NCBI GenBank assembly: GCA_034506255.1
Contig: JAPDPX010000006.1
Coordinates: 372,001-436,000 of the forward strand
Length of the DNA: 64,000 nucleotides
Direction: 5' to 3'
Source of the DNA: a candidate division KSB1 bacterium
GTDB lineage: Bacteria > Zhuqueibacterota > Zhuqueibacteria > Zhuqueibacterales > Zhuqueibacteraceae
A model generated the notes under the pieces. It saw only the letters and a list, made by a program, of their open reading frames with translations. It did not search any database and was not told where the DNA came from. Made by a program: the position numbers and the translations under genes. Each line of letters starts with the position of its first letter. Position 1 is the first letter of the stretch. Positions 52,664 to 59,935 of the stretch are shown here, piece after piece.

Positions 52664-52752
52664 TTTTGCGTCATGCTTCTCCGGCCGGAGCAGGTGAGCC
52701 AGCCGGCCGGCGGAAGCGAAACTGTCCATTTCTTCAAACTACGGAGGAAGGC

Positions 52753-53793
52753 ATGAAAACATTCTCACCGGCCGCCACGGCATTCCTCGCCGCGGCGCTG
52801 CTCTTGTCCTGCACCGGCCAACAAGTGGAGCAAAACACCTACTTCGCGACGACGGAAACCGGCGTGCTCACCGGCGGCGTCAAAATCATTCCGATCAACA
52901 CGCCGGCGGGAACGTTCAAAGTTTGGACGAAACGGATCGGCCACAATCCTCGCCTCAAGCTGTTGCTGCTGCATGGCGGTCCGGGGGCCACGCACGAGTA
53001 TTGGGAGTGCATGGAAAGCTTTCTGCCCAAAGAGGGAATTGAGTTCATCTATTATGACCAGCTTGGCTCGGCGTATTCGGATCAACCACAGGACACCAGC
53101 TTGTGGAATACCGCGCGCTTTGTCGATGAGCTGGAGCAGGTGCGGACGGCACTGGGGCTGAAGCAAGACAATTTTTACCTGCTCGGCCATTCCTGGGGCG
53201 GCATTCTGGCGATGGAATATGCGCTGAAACATCAGCAGCATTTGAAGGGGCTGATCATCTCCAACATGATGGCCAGCGCCCCGAAGTATGACGCCTACGC
53301 CGAGGAAGTTTTGGCGAAAAAAATGGATCCGGCGGTGCTCGCCGAGGTCAGGGGCATTGAAGCCAAAGGCGATTTTCAAAATCCCCGCTACATGGAATTA
53401 TTGCTGCCCAATTTTTACAACCAATTCATCTGCCGCCTGCCGCTGGCAGAATGGCCCGATCCGATGATGCGGGCGTTCAACAAGATCAATCACACCATCT
53501 ACGTGATGATGCAGGGTCCGAGCGAGTTCGGCATTTCCGGCAAGCTCGAGCAGTGGGACGTCAGCGCGGAGCTGCGCAAAATCACGGTGCCAACGCTGGT
53601 GATCGGTGCGCGGCATGACACCATGGATCCCGCCCACATGAAATGGATGGCGGAACAAGTGCAGAATGGCAGCTTTCTGCTGTGCGAAAACGGCAGCCAC
53701 ATGTGCATGTGGGACGACCAGCAAACTTACATGAACGGCCTGATCAAATTTCTCAAAGCGGTGGATCGCGGCGAGAAAAAAGTGGCTCTTTAA
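52753..53793 (+). CDS. Proline-iminopeptidase-type alpha/beta-hydrolase lipoprotein
   Basis: 346 residues from the ATG at 52753 (GGAGG 8 nt upstream). The signal peptide ends in a lipobox (ALLLSC), so it is membrane-anchored in the periplasm. The S33 family markers are present: LLLLHGGPGATHEYW (oxyanion HGGPG), the nucleophile Ser in LLGHSWGGILAMEYA, Asp in GARHDTMDP and His in CENGSHMCMW. It probably removes N-terminal proline or hydrolyses a related amide. The decayed NTF2-like genes lie just upstream. Confidence 0.92.
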   Translation: MKTFSPAATAFLAAALLLSCTGQQVEQNTYFATTETGVLTGGVKIIPINTPAGTFKVWTKRIGHNPRLKLLLLHGGPGATHEYWECMESFLPKEGIEFIYYDQLGSAYSDQPQDTSLWNTARFVDELEQVRTALGLKQDNFYLLGHSWGGILAMEYALKHQQHLKGLIISNMMASAPKYDAYAEEVLAKKMDPAVLAEVRGIEAKGDFQNPRYMELLLPNFYNQFICRLPLAEWPDPMMRAFNKINHTIYVMMQGPSEFGISGKLEQWDVSAELRKITVPTLVIGARHDTMDPAHMKWMAEQVQNGSFLLCENGSHMCMWDDQQTYMNGLIKFLKAVDRGEKKVAL

Positions 53794-54835
53794 CTCTATG
53801 ACGGCACACGGATCAAGAATCGGCGCGAAAAAGCTTATGATCCACATGAAAACCTTCAAAACTGCATCTTCATCGGAAAGCCGGCGACGGCCGCGCGCGG
53901 CGCTCTCCACCCGCTGCCAGGGCATGCCGATCAGCAAATAGTTTTTGCCCTCCTGCGAATAGAAATCCGCCGCACTTGGGCAGGTTCGTTCCCGCTGTCG
54001 TCGTGCACAAAAGAAACAGAGATTCTCCCTCTCGTCTTCAACCTCAACACGGCTTCCGCCTCCGCAGGCAAAAAGCTATGAGCGGTTCGACTCGGCTCTC
54101 TGCCGCCGGTTCGGTGCGCCAGGGCATCGCGGTTGTCCGGCGGGAGGGTGAATTCCGCTGCACAGACCGGGCAGATATGATCCGCTGCCAAGCCAAACCG
54201 GGCGGGGCCTCGCGCGCGGCCCGGGAGAAAACAATTTTCCCCGAATTTTGCGTGCTGGTTTGCTTGTTCCCTGGAATGAATGGCGTGTTCAAAAAACACC
54301 GTCAGTTATTCCTTGCGAAATCAAGCGAGGCTTTTGTCGACTGTGGAGCAGCGCTGACCGGGAAATTCCCCCGTTTGCCGAAGGCGTCACGGTTTTCCTC
54401 CCACAAAAATGAAGCTCCCAGGAAAACAGCCCCAACCATTTCCGCGGGAGTTTTGCTTTCGTGGTCGGATTGTTGTTGTTTGATGTTGAGAGCGACTCAT
54501 GTTTTTCCCACAACAGGCACTCCCACGAAATGTTTTTTTCGTGGGAGTTCTGTTTTCGTGGACGGATTTTGGGGGTTGATCTTGACATCGAGGGTTGAAT
54601 CTCTCCTGTGCGCTGAACAGGGTGTCGCGATCAAACCGGCGTTTCTCGCGAAGGGGAGCAATCCGGGGGCAAAATCCAGGTTTTTCTTTCAGGCGATTGG
54701 TGCTGCAGGTGCAACCCACGGTGACGCCGCGAAAAATTCAAGTTGGGTTCCCACATCGGAGGCAAAGCGGCAGGGGGGAGGGCAGGCGAAGGCGGGGGCT
54801 TCTCCATGGCACGGCCGGACTTTGCTCCGCCCGGC
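53794..54835. other. 1-kb intergenic region with structured repeats
   Basis: No confident gene. The plus-strand hydrolase gene and minus-strand TPR gene converge on it. Between 53850 and 54300 several minus-strand frames carry protein-like fragments (for example FYSQEGKNYLLIGMPWQRVE near 53880-53960 and HICPVCAAEFTLPP near 54140-54180), possibly a decayed gene. The stretch 54390-54600 is AT-richer and holds the two-copy hairpin repeat listed separately. Confidence 0.5.
54415..54590. repeat. Two-copy hairpin repeat, 97-nt period
   Basis: A segment of about 48 nt starting GGGAGTT occurs at 54446-54493 and again at 54543-54590, roughly 75% identical, exactly 97 nt apart. Each copy is preceded by a hairpin whose 3' arm is the GGGAG: CTCCC-GGAAA with TTTCC-GGGAG (54415-54450), and a perfect 12-bp stem ACTCCCACGAAA/TTTCGTGGGAGT with a 6-nt loop (54519-54548). 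No T run follows, so these are not plain terminators. Confidence 0.75.
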
Positions 54836-56317
54836 TCAGGGCAGTGCCTGGCGTTTCTTGAAATACTTGCGGGCCTCGTCGGGTTTGTTTTTGTGGCGGT
54901 AGCCCTCCACCAGCAAATCGTAAAGTCTTCTCAACTCCCGGGTGTCGAAGCTTTGCTCCCACTCCAGCGCGCGCTCGGCGTTGGCGATGGAGATTTCGGG
55001 GTTGGGTTTGGAGAGGTCGGCCATTTCGAGGAAGATGCGGCCGCGGTCTTTGCATGCGATGCGCGCGGCGCGTTCGAGGTATTCATATCCCACGCGGCGG
55101 TTGACGCGCGCGGTGTCGGTGGCGAGGCGCAGACACATCCGGCCGTAGGTGTCGAAATTCCTGCGATAGGTGGTATCCAGCGGCGCACCGGCGGCATCGG
55201 TGGGAATGCTCTTCATCACCTCATCGAGGCGGGCGATGGCACTGGCCCGGCGGCCGAGGCGGACATATTCGATGGTGGCAAAATCCCAGGTCACATCGTG
55301 TCGTGCGCGAGGCGTGCGCAACAGTTTGTCGAGCAGCAGATTGTAAATTTTTCCGGCTTCGGCATATTTGCCCTGGTTGACCAGGGTGGTTGCGGAGTCG
55401 CGCAGTACCGAGGCGCGAATGTTGCCGTCATCCCAATTGATCCAGTGGATATCCTGAGCAATCGCGGCGAGCACGGCGGGATCGGTGGTGAGGGATTTGG
55501 CGCGCTCGAGATGATGCAGCGCCCGGGGCGCGTCTTCCAGCTTGATGGCACTTTGCGCCTGGTAGAAAACACTGGAAAGCAGGCGGAGGCTGTCGATTGC
55601 CGCCGCCGCACTCAAAGCAGGATTTTCCAGGCGGCGCGGGCTGACCGCTGCGGAGCGCAGGAGCAGATCTTCGGCGCTGGCATAGTTGTGCAGGGCGCGC
55701 TGCCAATCGTGCTTGGCAAAATAGGTTGCGCCCAGATTGTACCGGTGCAGATATTCGCCGGGCTCGAGACGGGCGAGCGACTCCCAGAGTTCGATGGCCT
55801 TGTCGAACGAGTTCTGACTGGGATAGCGTTCGCTCAAGAGTTTGTAGGCCAGGGCAAGATAGTGTTGCGCCTGGGGATTGAAGCCGTGGTATTGCAGAGC
55901 CTTGCTGAGGTTGCGCTGCGCTTCCATCAAATGATAGGTGGCCAGGATGGTGTTCTTGCGCAACTCGGGATCGGTGCCGGTTCGGCCGGCTGGCGACGGC
56001 GTGCCGTTTAGGGCGGCTGCGGCAGTTGTGAGTGTCTCGGCAACGGCGTCGCGGCGGGCATCAACCAGGGTCCAAAGCGAGTCACTTAGATGATAGTGGC
56101 GGATGCCTTCGCGGCGATGCCAGTCCGCCTTGCGCTCGCGCTCCCTTGCGACGAACAAGCGTGTGCCGATGCTGTCGGCGCGTGCGGCAATATGCGGGGA
56201 GACGCCCTGCGGCACCCTGGCTGTGCGTCCGCCAGCGGCGCAGCCGGACAACGCCGCCGCCGTCGCAAGCCAGAGCACCATCGGCCAAACGCGTGTGGTT
56301 GTAGTGCCCCGTCTCAT
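54836..56317 (-). CDS. TPR-repeat lipoprotein of the ExbB/ExbD locus
   Basis: 493 residues. The signal peptide ends in a lipobox (AALSGC, Cys about 26). Helical TPR-like repeats fill the protein: MEAQRNLSKALQYHGFNPQAQHYLALAYKLL, AIELWESLARLEPGEYLHRYNLGATYF and later units ending near residue 485. It is a paralog of 50007-51575, sharing INWDDGNI, SIPTDAAGAP and FDTYGRMCL. Its ATG overlaps the stop of the TonB-like gene (TCAT on the plus strand, 56314-56317). It is probably the periplasmic/outer-membrane scaffold of the machine, which is inference. Confidence 0.82.
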   Translation of the reverse strand: MRRGTTTTRVWPMVLWLATAAALSGCAAGGRTARVPQGVSPHIAARADSIGTRLFVARERERKADWHRREGIRHYHLSDSLWTLVDARRDAVAETLTTAAAALNGTPSPAGRTGTDPELRKNTILATYHLMEAQRNLSKALQYHGFNPQAQHYLALAYKLLSERYPSQNSFDKAIELWESLARLEPGEYLHRYNLGATYFAKHDWQRALHNYASAEDLLLRSAAVSPRRLENPALSAAAAIDSLRLLSSVFYQAQSAIKLEDAPRALHHLERAKSLTTDPAVLAAIAQDIHWINWDDGNIRASVLRDSATTLVNQGKYAEAGKIYNLLLDKLLRTPRARHDVTWDFATIEYVRLGRRASAIARLDEVMKSIPTDAAGAPLDTTYRRNFDTYGRMCLRLATDTARVNRRVGYEYLERAARIACKDRGRIFLEMADLSKPNPEISIANAERALEWEQSFDTRELRRLYDLLVEGYRHKNKPDEARKYFKKRQALP

Positions 56318-57372
56318 TTTGATTTGTTATTCTCCCACCAGGAAAGAAAGATGTTGTAGAACTTCGAGGTTTCGCTGCGGGTCGGGTCGGTGGCCAGCAT
56401 GCTGACTGAGGTGACATTGTTTTCCTCGCCGCGGCTGGCAATGCCCTTGCTGAGGGAGAAGCTTTTTTTGCGGAAACCGGTGTCGCGCAGCATGATGGCG
56501 GTGGAGCTGTCACCGACTTCCACCATCAGCAGGCCGATATCCTGGGAGGTCTCGTTGCACAGAAAAAACAGATCGTAGCTGCTGGTGGCGGTTGCGATGC
56601 GGACCTTGGCGGTGAGGTCGCCGTTGCGATAGCGCATGTAATGTTTGAGCGAGGGGGAGAGCTCGGATTGGTTTTTCTTCAGCCACTCCAGCAGCTCGCG
56701 AAAGAGCTTGTCGAAATCTATCTCCTGGCGTTTTTTCTCGTCGAAACTGCGCTCGTCGATCTTGTGGACGATATCGGCGTTGCGCTTGGTGCCGATCAGG
56801 GGGCCGGTGCGGCCGGTGGCGTAGCCGGTGCCGCCGGGTGTGCCGCCATAGCCGACGCGTGCGCTGGCGAGATTGGGATTATAGACGTTGCTGGGCGTGC
56901 CCAATACCGGCAGGCCATCCTTGACATTGGCAACCACCGGCGCATTCACCGGCGGCAGCGTGGTGGTGCCGACGCTGATTTCCGGCAGTAGCAGCGCTTG
57001 CGACACCGAGGCGATGCGGCTGAGGGCGGACAAATCCTGCGGCACGATCTGGGTCATTTTGGTCAAATCTTGCAGATTCGACAAATCGATTTCTTCGATA
57101 TTGGCAGGCGCGGTGCGATTGGCCACTGCCTCCCTGGGCATTTCCGCCGGCGTTTTCCTGGCAGCGGCCGGGGCTTTGGGTTTGGGCGGCTCGAAGCGGG
57201 AGAAGTCGATTTCGCGGAATTTTTCCACGTCGAAGCGCGGCTCGGGCAAGCTCACCTGCAAGAGCAGCAGGTAGATCCCAAGCACGAAAAACGTCGTCAG
57301 GCCGTAGGTCCACAGCTTTTCCGGCTCGACGCGCCGCAGACGGCCGCGCAGGCTATACACCAGGCTCGACAT
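56314..57372 (-). CDS. Single-pass TonB/TolA-like protein of the motor locus
   Basis: 352 residues. A basic N-terminus (SLRGRLRRVEPEK) precedes one TM helix (about 22-41; YGLTTFFVLGIYLLLLQ), then a Pro/Ala-rich segment (FEPPKPKAPAAARK), the layout of energy transducers TonB and TolA. A Gly-rich spacer follows (GYGGTPGGTGYATGRTG, about 173-190). The C-terminal domain (about 215-352; FRELLEWLKKNQSELSP, 'YDLFFLCNE', 'SFSLSKGIASRG') is not a TonB C-terminal domain I know. It overlaps the ExbD gene upstream by 20 nt and the TPR lipoprotein gene downstream by 4 nt. Confidence 0.75.
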   Translation of the reverse strand: MSSLVYSLRGRLRRVEPEKLWTYGLTTFFVLGIYLLLLQVSLPEPRFDVEKFREIDFSRFEPPKPKAPAAARKTPAEMPREAVANRTAPANIEEIDLSNLQDLTKMTQIVPQDLSALSRIASVSQALLLPEISVGTTTLPPVNAPVVANVKDGLPVLGTPSNVYNPNLASARVGYGGTPGGTGYATGRTGPLIGTKRNADIVHKIDERSFDEKKRQEIDFDKLFRELLEWLKKNQSELSPSLKHYMRYRNGDLTAKVRIATATSSYDLFFLCNETSQDIGLLMVEVGDSSTAIMLRDTGFRKKSFSLSKGIASRGEENNVTSVSMLATDPTRSETSKFYNIFLSWWENNKSK

Positions 57373-57760
57373 AATTTATGTTTCGCTGAATTTGATTGCG
57401 TTCGCAAACGTCCAACACGTTGACGGTCAACTGCACGGGGGAGTTGGGGTCGGGCTGAATCAACACGATGATGTCCTGCTGCCGCTCCAGGTACTTTTGC
57501 CGCACCGTGAGGAGTTCCTGTTCGACGCGCTCCAGCTCGGCGTCACGGATCAGCTCGGTGGGACCCTCCAGCAGCGTATAAACCGGCCCGGGTAAAACCG
57601 CGAGCGTGACCGTGTTGATCGCGGTGGGTGTGCTCACCGCCGAGACGCTGCGCGGCAGCCGCACCTGGGTCTTTTGCTCGATGTCGCTGATCGCGATGAA
57701 GCCGAACAACACCGTGAGCGCGATGTCGATGTAGCGAATGATCATGCCGCCTTTGCCCAT
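57353..57760 (-). CDS. ExbD/TolR-like protein, second copy
   Basis: 135 residues. A short cytoplasmic start (MGKGGM) precedes the TM helix IIRYIDIALTVLFGFIAIS. The Asp in YIDI is at the position of the proton-pathway Asp of ExbD/TolR. The periplasmic part (about 28-135; QQDIIVLIQPDPNSPVQLTVNVLDVCERN) has the ExbD-like alpha/beta fold with the usual 'P.A.Y..v..vl....' pattern loosely kept. It starts 9 nt after the first ExbD gene and overlaps the TonB-like gene by 20 nt. Confidence 0.85.
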   Translation of the reverse strand: MGKGGMIIRYIDIALTVLFGFIAISDIEQKTQVRLPRSVSAVSTPTAINTVTLAVLPGPVYTLLEGPTELIRDAELERVEQELLTVRQKYLERQQDIIVLIQPDPNSPVQLTVNVLDVCERNQIQRNINYVEPGV

Positions 57761-57769
57761 GGTCGTTCC

Positions 57770-58180
57770 TCAGCTTTTCACTTTCGATCCGATGCGGACG
57801 TCGAAGGTTTTCAACACCTCCAGGCGGTCACACACTTCGGCGGCTTTCATCAAAAACCGGATGGGGGTGTCATGGTTGGCGCGCAGCCGCACGCGCATTT
57901 TGTAGCGCGCTTTTTCCAGGTTGACCCTGGTCTGCTGGAGATACTGTTCGAGCACGGCCAGATCGGCGGTGCGATATTTTTCGTTGTCGAACAGATAGGA
58001 GCCGTCCGGCAGAATGCCGACAAAAATCACCATTTCGGGATCGGGATTGCCGGGCGGCAATTCCACCGTTTTGGCCAGTTCGATATGGCTGGTTTCACTC
58101 AATTCGGCACTGCAGATGAACCCGAACAGCAGGATCATCACAATGTCGATGTAGCGCACGATCATGCCGCTGCCGCTCAT
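57770..58180 (-). CDS. ExbD/TolR-like protein, first copy
   Basis: 136 residues. The TM helix IVRYIDIVMILLFGFICSA carries the conserved Asp. The periplasmic domain has 'VGILPDGSYLFDNEKYRTADLAVLEQYL' and 'VRLRANHDTPIRFLMKAAEVCDRLEV', matching ExbD's D.........i..la...d..t....v..v.d....g. pattern. With the second copy and the ExbB fusion it should form the proton channel of the motor. Two ExbD genes beside one ExbB are also seen in some tol/exb variants. Confidence 0.88.
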   Translation of the reverse strand: MSGSGMIVRYIDIVMILLFGFICSAELSETSHIELAKTVELPPGNPDPEMVIFVGILPDGSYLFDNEKYRTADLAVLEQYLQQTRVNLEKARYKMRVRLRANHDTPIRFLMKAAEVCDRLEVLKTFDVRIGSKVKS

Positions 58181-58189
58181 GGGCGAGGC

Positions 58190-59767
58190 TCACTCCTTTC
58201 CCAATGACTCAAAAGAAGCCTCCAGGCGGCGTGCATTTTTACTTTTCACCCAGGCCCGCACGATGTTGGCGCCGGGCATCTCGCCCAGACGGAAGTTCAC
58301 GCGCGCAATGCCCTCCTGATCGGTGTGCACTTCCACGCGCGCTTTGTTCTGGTCGAGGCTGCCGTTGTTGTGCACGACTTCGAACATCACAGCCTGCTCG
58401 GGGACGGGGTTGCCGTGGGCATCCAGGAGCTGCAGACTGAGCGGCTCAGGCAGTTGCGTGCCCGCCGGTTGGATCAACAAGTTGCCCGAGAGGATCTGCA
58501 GGCGCTCGGGTGGACCGGGCTGGGTTTCGATCTCGAACTCTTCCATCAAATTGGCTTCCCCGTTGACGCGCGCCAGCACCTTGTGCCTGCCCACCAGTGT
58601 GCCCAACTTGACCGCAGTTTTGGCACGACCAAGAAAGTCGGTGCTCACTTCCTTGACGTTGGTGCCGTTGTCAAAAGTGACCGGACTGCCGTTGCTTTCG
58701 AAGGTGACGACGAGATTTTCTATGGGCCGGCCGTGTTGATCTTCCACCGCCACTTCCAGCGGTTTGGACAAATTGGCGCCGGCCTCCGCAGCCTGGCGCC
58801 TGGCCGACAGCAGCCGCAGGGTGGTTGGAATGCGGCGACTCGCTGCGGGTGCCGCGATGGGAGTCACCGGTGACACTTCACTGATCACCGCTCCGGCGGG
58901 GACGGCCTGTGCGGGGGGCGTCAGCGAGACCGTCTGACCGCGACCAAAGCGGTTGCGGAACAAGTCCGCCCGCTCGACGATACCTTCCAGATGGCGGTAA
59001 AAAATCGAGTGTACCCATGAAATCGCAAAGTTCAAAAAGATGCTGACCACCAAACCGCCGATGGTGGTCACCAGCGCCACGCCCATGCCGGTGATGATTT
59101 GGGAGGATTCCAGTTTGCCGGGCATAAAGGTCTCATACATGCCCAACACCGTGCCGAGCAGGCCGAGGGCACCGGCGGTGTCGGAAAGCAGAGTGGCAAA
59201 GCCGCGGCCGATCTCATATTTTTCCTTCATACCGTTGATATGGCCGTCGATTTCGAGCTGAAGCATCGGGGCACCGGAGTCCCGCTGCCAAAGATCGCAC
59301 AAGCGGGTGAGCAGCCGGCTCAATTCCGAACGTGGATGTTGCGCCACTGTCTCCCAAATTTCCCGCACCTGTGCGGCATGTCTGGTCTCATCAGTGACTT
59401 CCCGGAGCTGCCGGTCAACTGCGGCTTGAATCGGTTTGGCATGGCGTTTATCGAAATAGACGCGCACGAGCTGATAAATGATGACGCTCACGCCCAGAAT
59501 GAACACCAGGAAGATGGGATACATGAGCCCGCCACCCTGCTTCGTCAACTCGGAGAAATTGCGGGCAACGCCACTACGCGGCGCTTCAGTTTGCAGTCCC
59601 GCAGATGCCGGGTTGCCCGGCGGCGTGACCGTTTGCGAGGGATGGACAGCGGACGACGCTGCCGGGGGCGTGGCAGAGACCTGCAGCGCAAACCCCGATC
59701 CGGCAGTCAGCAGCATGCTACAAACCAGCAGGCACTGGCAAAGGTTCGTGATGCTGACGCGAAACAT
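58190..59767 (-). CDS. ExbB/TolQ/MotA-family proton channel fused to two Big_1-like Ig domains
   Basis: 525 residues from the ATG at 59767, 8 nt after GAGGAGG. It begins with a signal-peptide-like segment (about 8-28). TM1 is about 81-104; the cytoplasmic loop (105-187) contains RSELSRLLTRLCDLW. TM2 (about 188-212; ATLLSDTAGALGLLGTVLGM) and TM3 (about 224-252; ALVTTIGGLVVSIFLNFA) are the MotA_ExbB core. Two Ig-like domains of the intimin/invasin Big_1 type follow (about 330-415 and 420-523), with 'VEDQHGRPIENLVVTFES' and 'LLDAHGNPVPEQAVMFEV'. By TolQ topology these would be cytoplasmic, which is odd. Proton-driven force generation is inferred from family. Confidence 0.88.
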   Translation of the reverse strand: MFRVSITNLCQCLLVCSMLLTAGSGFALQVSATPPAASSAVHPSQTVTPPGNPASAGLQTEAPRSGVARNFSELTKQGGGLMYPIFLVFILGVSVIIYQLVRVYFDKRHAKPIQAAVDRQLREVTDETRHAAQVREIWETVAQHPRSELSRLLTRLCDLWQRDSGAPMLQLEIDGHINGMKEKYEIGRGFATLLSDTAGALGLLGTVLGMYETFMPGKLESSQIITGMGVALVTTIGGLVVSIFLNFAISWVHSIFYRHLEGIVERADLFRNRFGRGQTVSLTPPAQAVPAGAVISEVSPVTPIAAPAASRRIPTTLRLLSARRQAAEAGANLSKPLEVAVEDQHGRPIENLVVTFESNGSPVTFDNGTNVKEVSTDFLGRAKTAVKLGTLVGRHKVLARVNGEANLMEEFEIETQPGPPERLQILSGNLLIQPAGTQLPEPLSLQLLDAHGNPVPEQAVMFEVVHNNGSLDQNKARVEVHTDQEGIARVNFRLGEMPGANIVRAWVKSKNARRLEASFESLGKE

Positions 59768-59935
59768 AATGACAACCTCCTCACAAAGAATAGCTCCAGA
59801 TCGCGGCGATGATTTACGAGTTTGGGTGCGACCGGTGTGAAAATGGTCAGGGTGAAAAGCCTGCTTCCACACGGGGGGACCGCCCAAGCCGGGCGGCACC
59901 CTGCGCCCACCGGCCGCTGCCGGTTACACCAGGCT

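Noticed and set aside
53850..54300. Possible decayed minus-strand gene (fragments such as HICPVCAAEF)
   Set aside because: The fragments lie in different frames without a clear start or known family, so I mention them only as possible relics.
53976..54902. Plus-strand open frame of 308 codons in the 1-kb intergenic region
   Set aside because: It runs across the hairpin repeats and into the TPR gene on the other strand, has no ribosome binding site and no family resemblance.
59768..59935. GC-rich hairpins between the SprF-like and ExbB genes as a terminator
   Set aside because: The stems (for example ACCGGC/GCCGGT) are not followed by T residues on the minus strand, so transcription may well continue.
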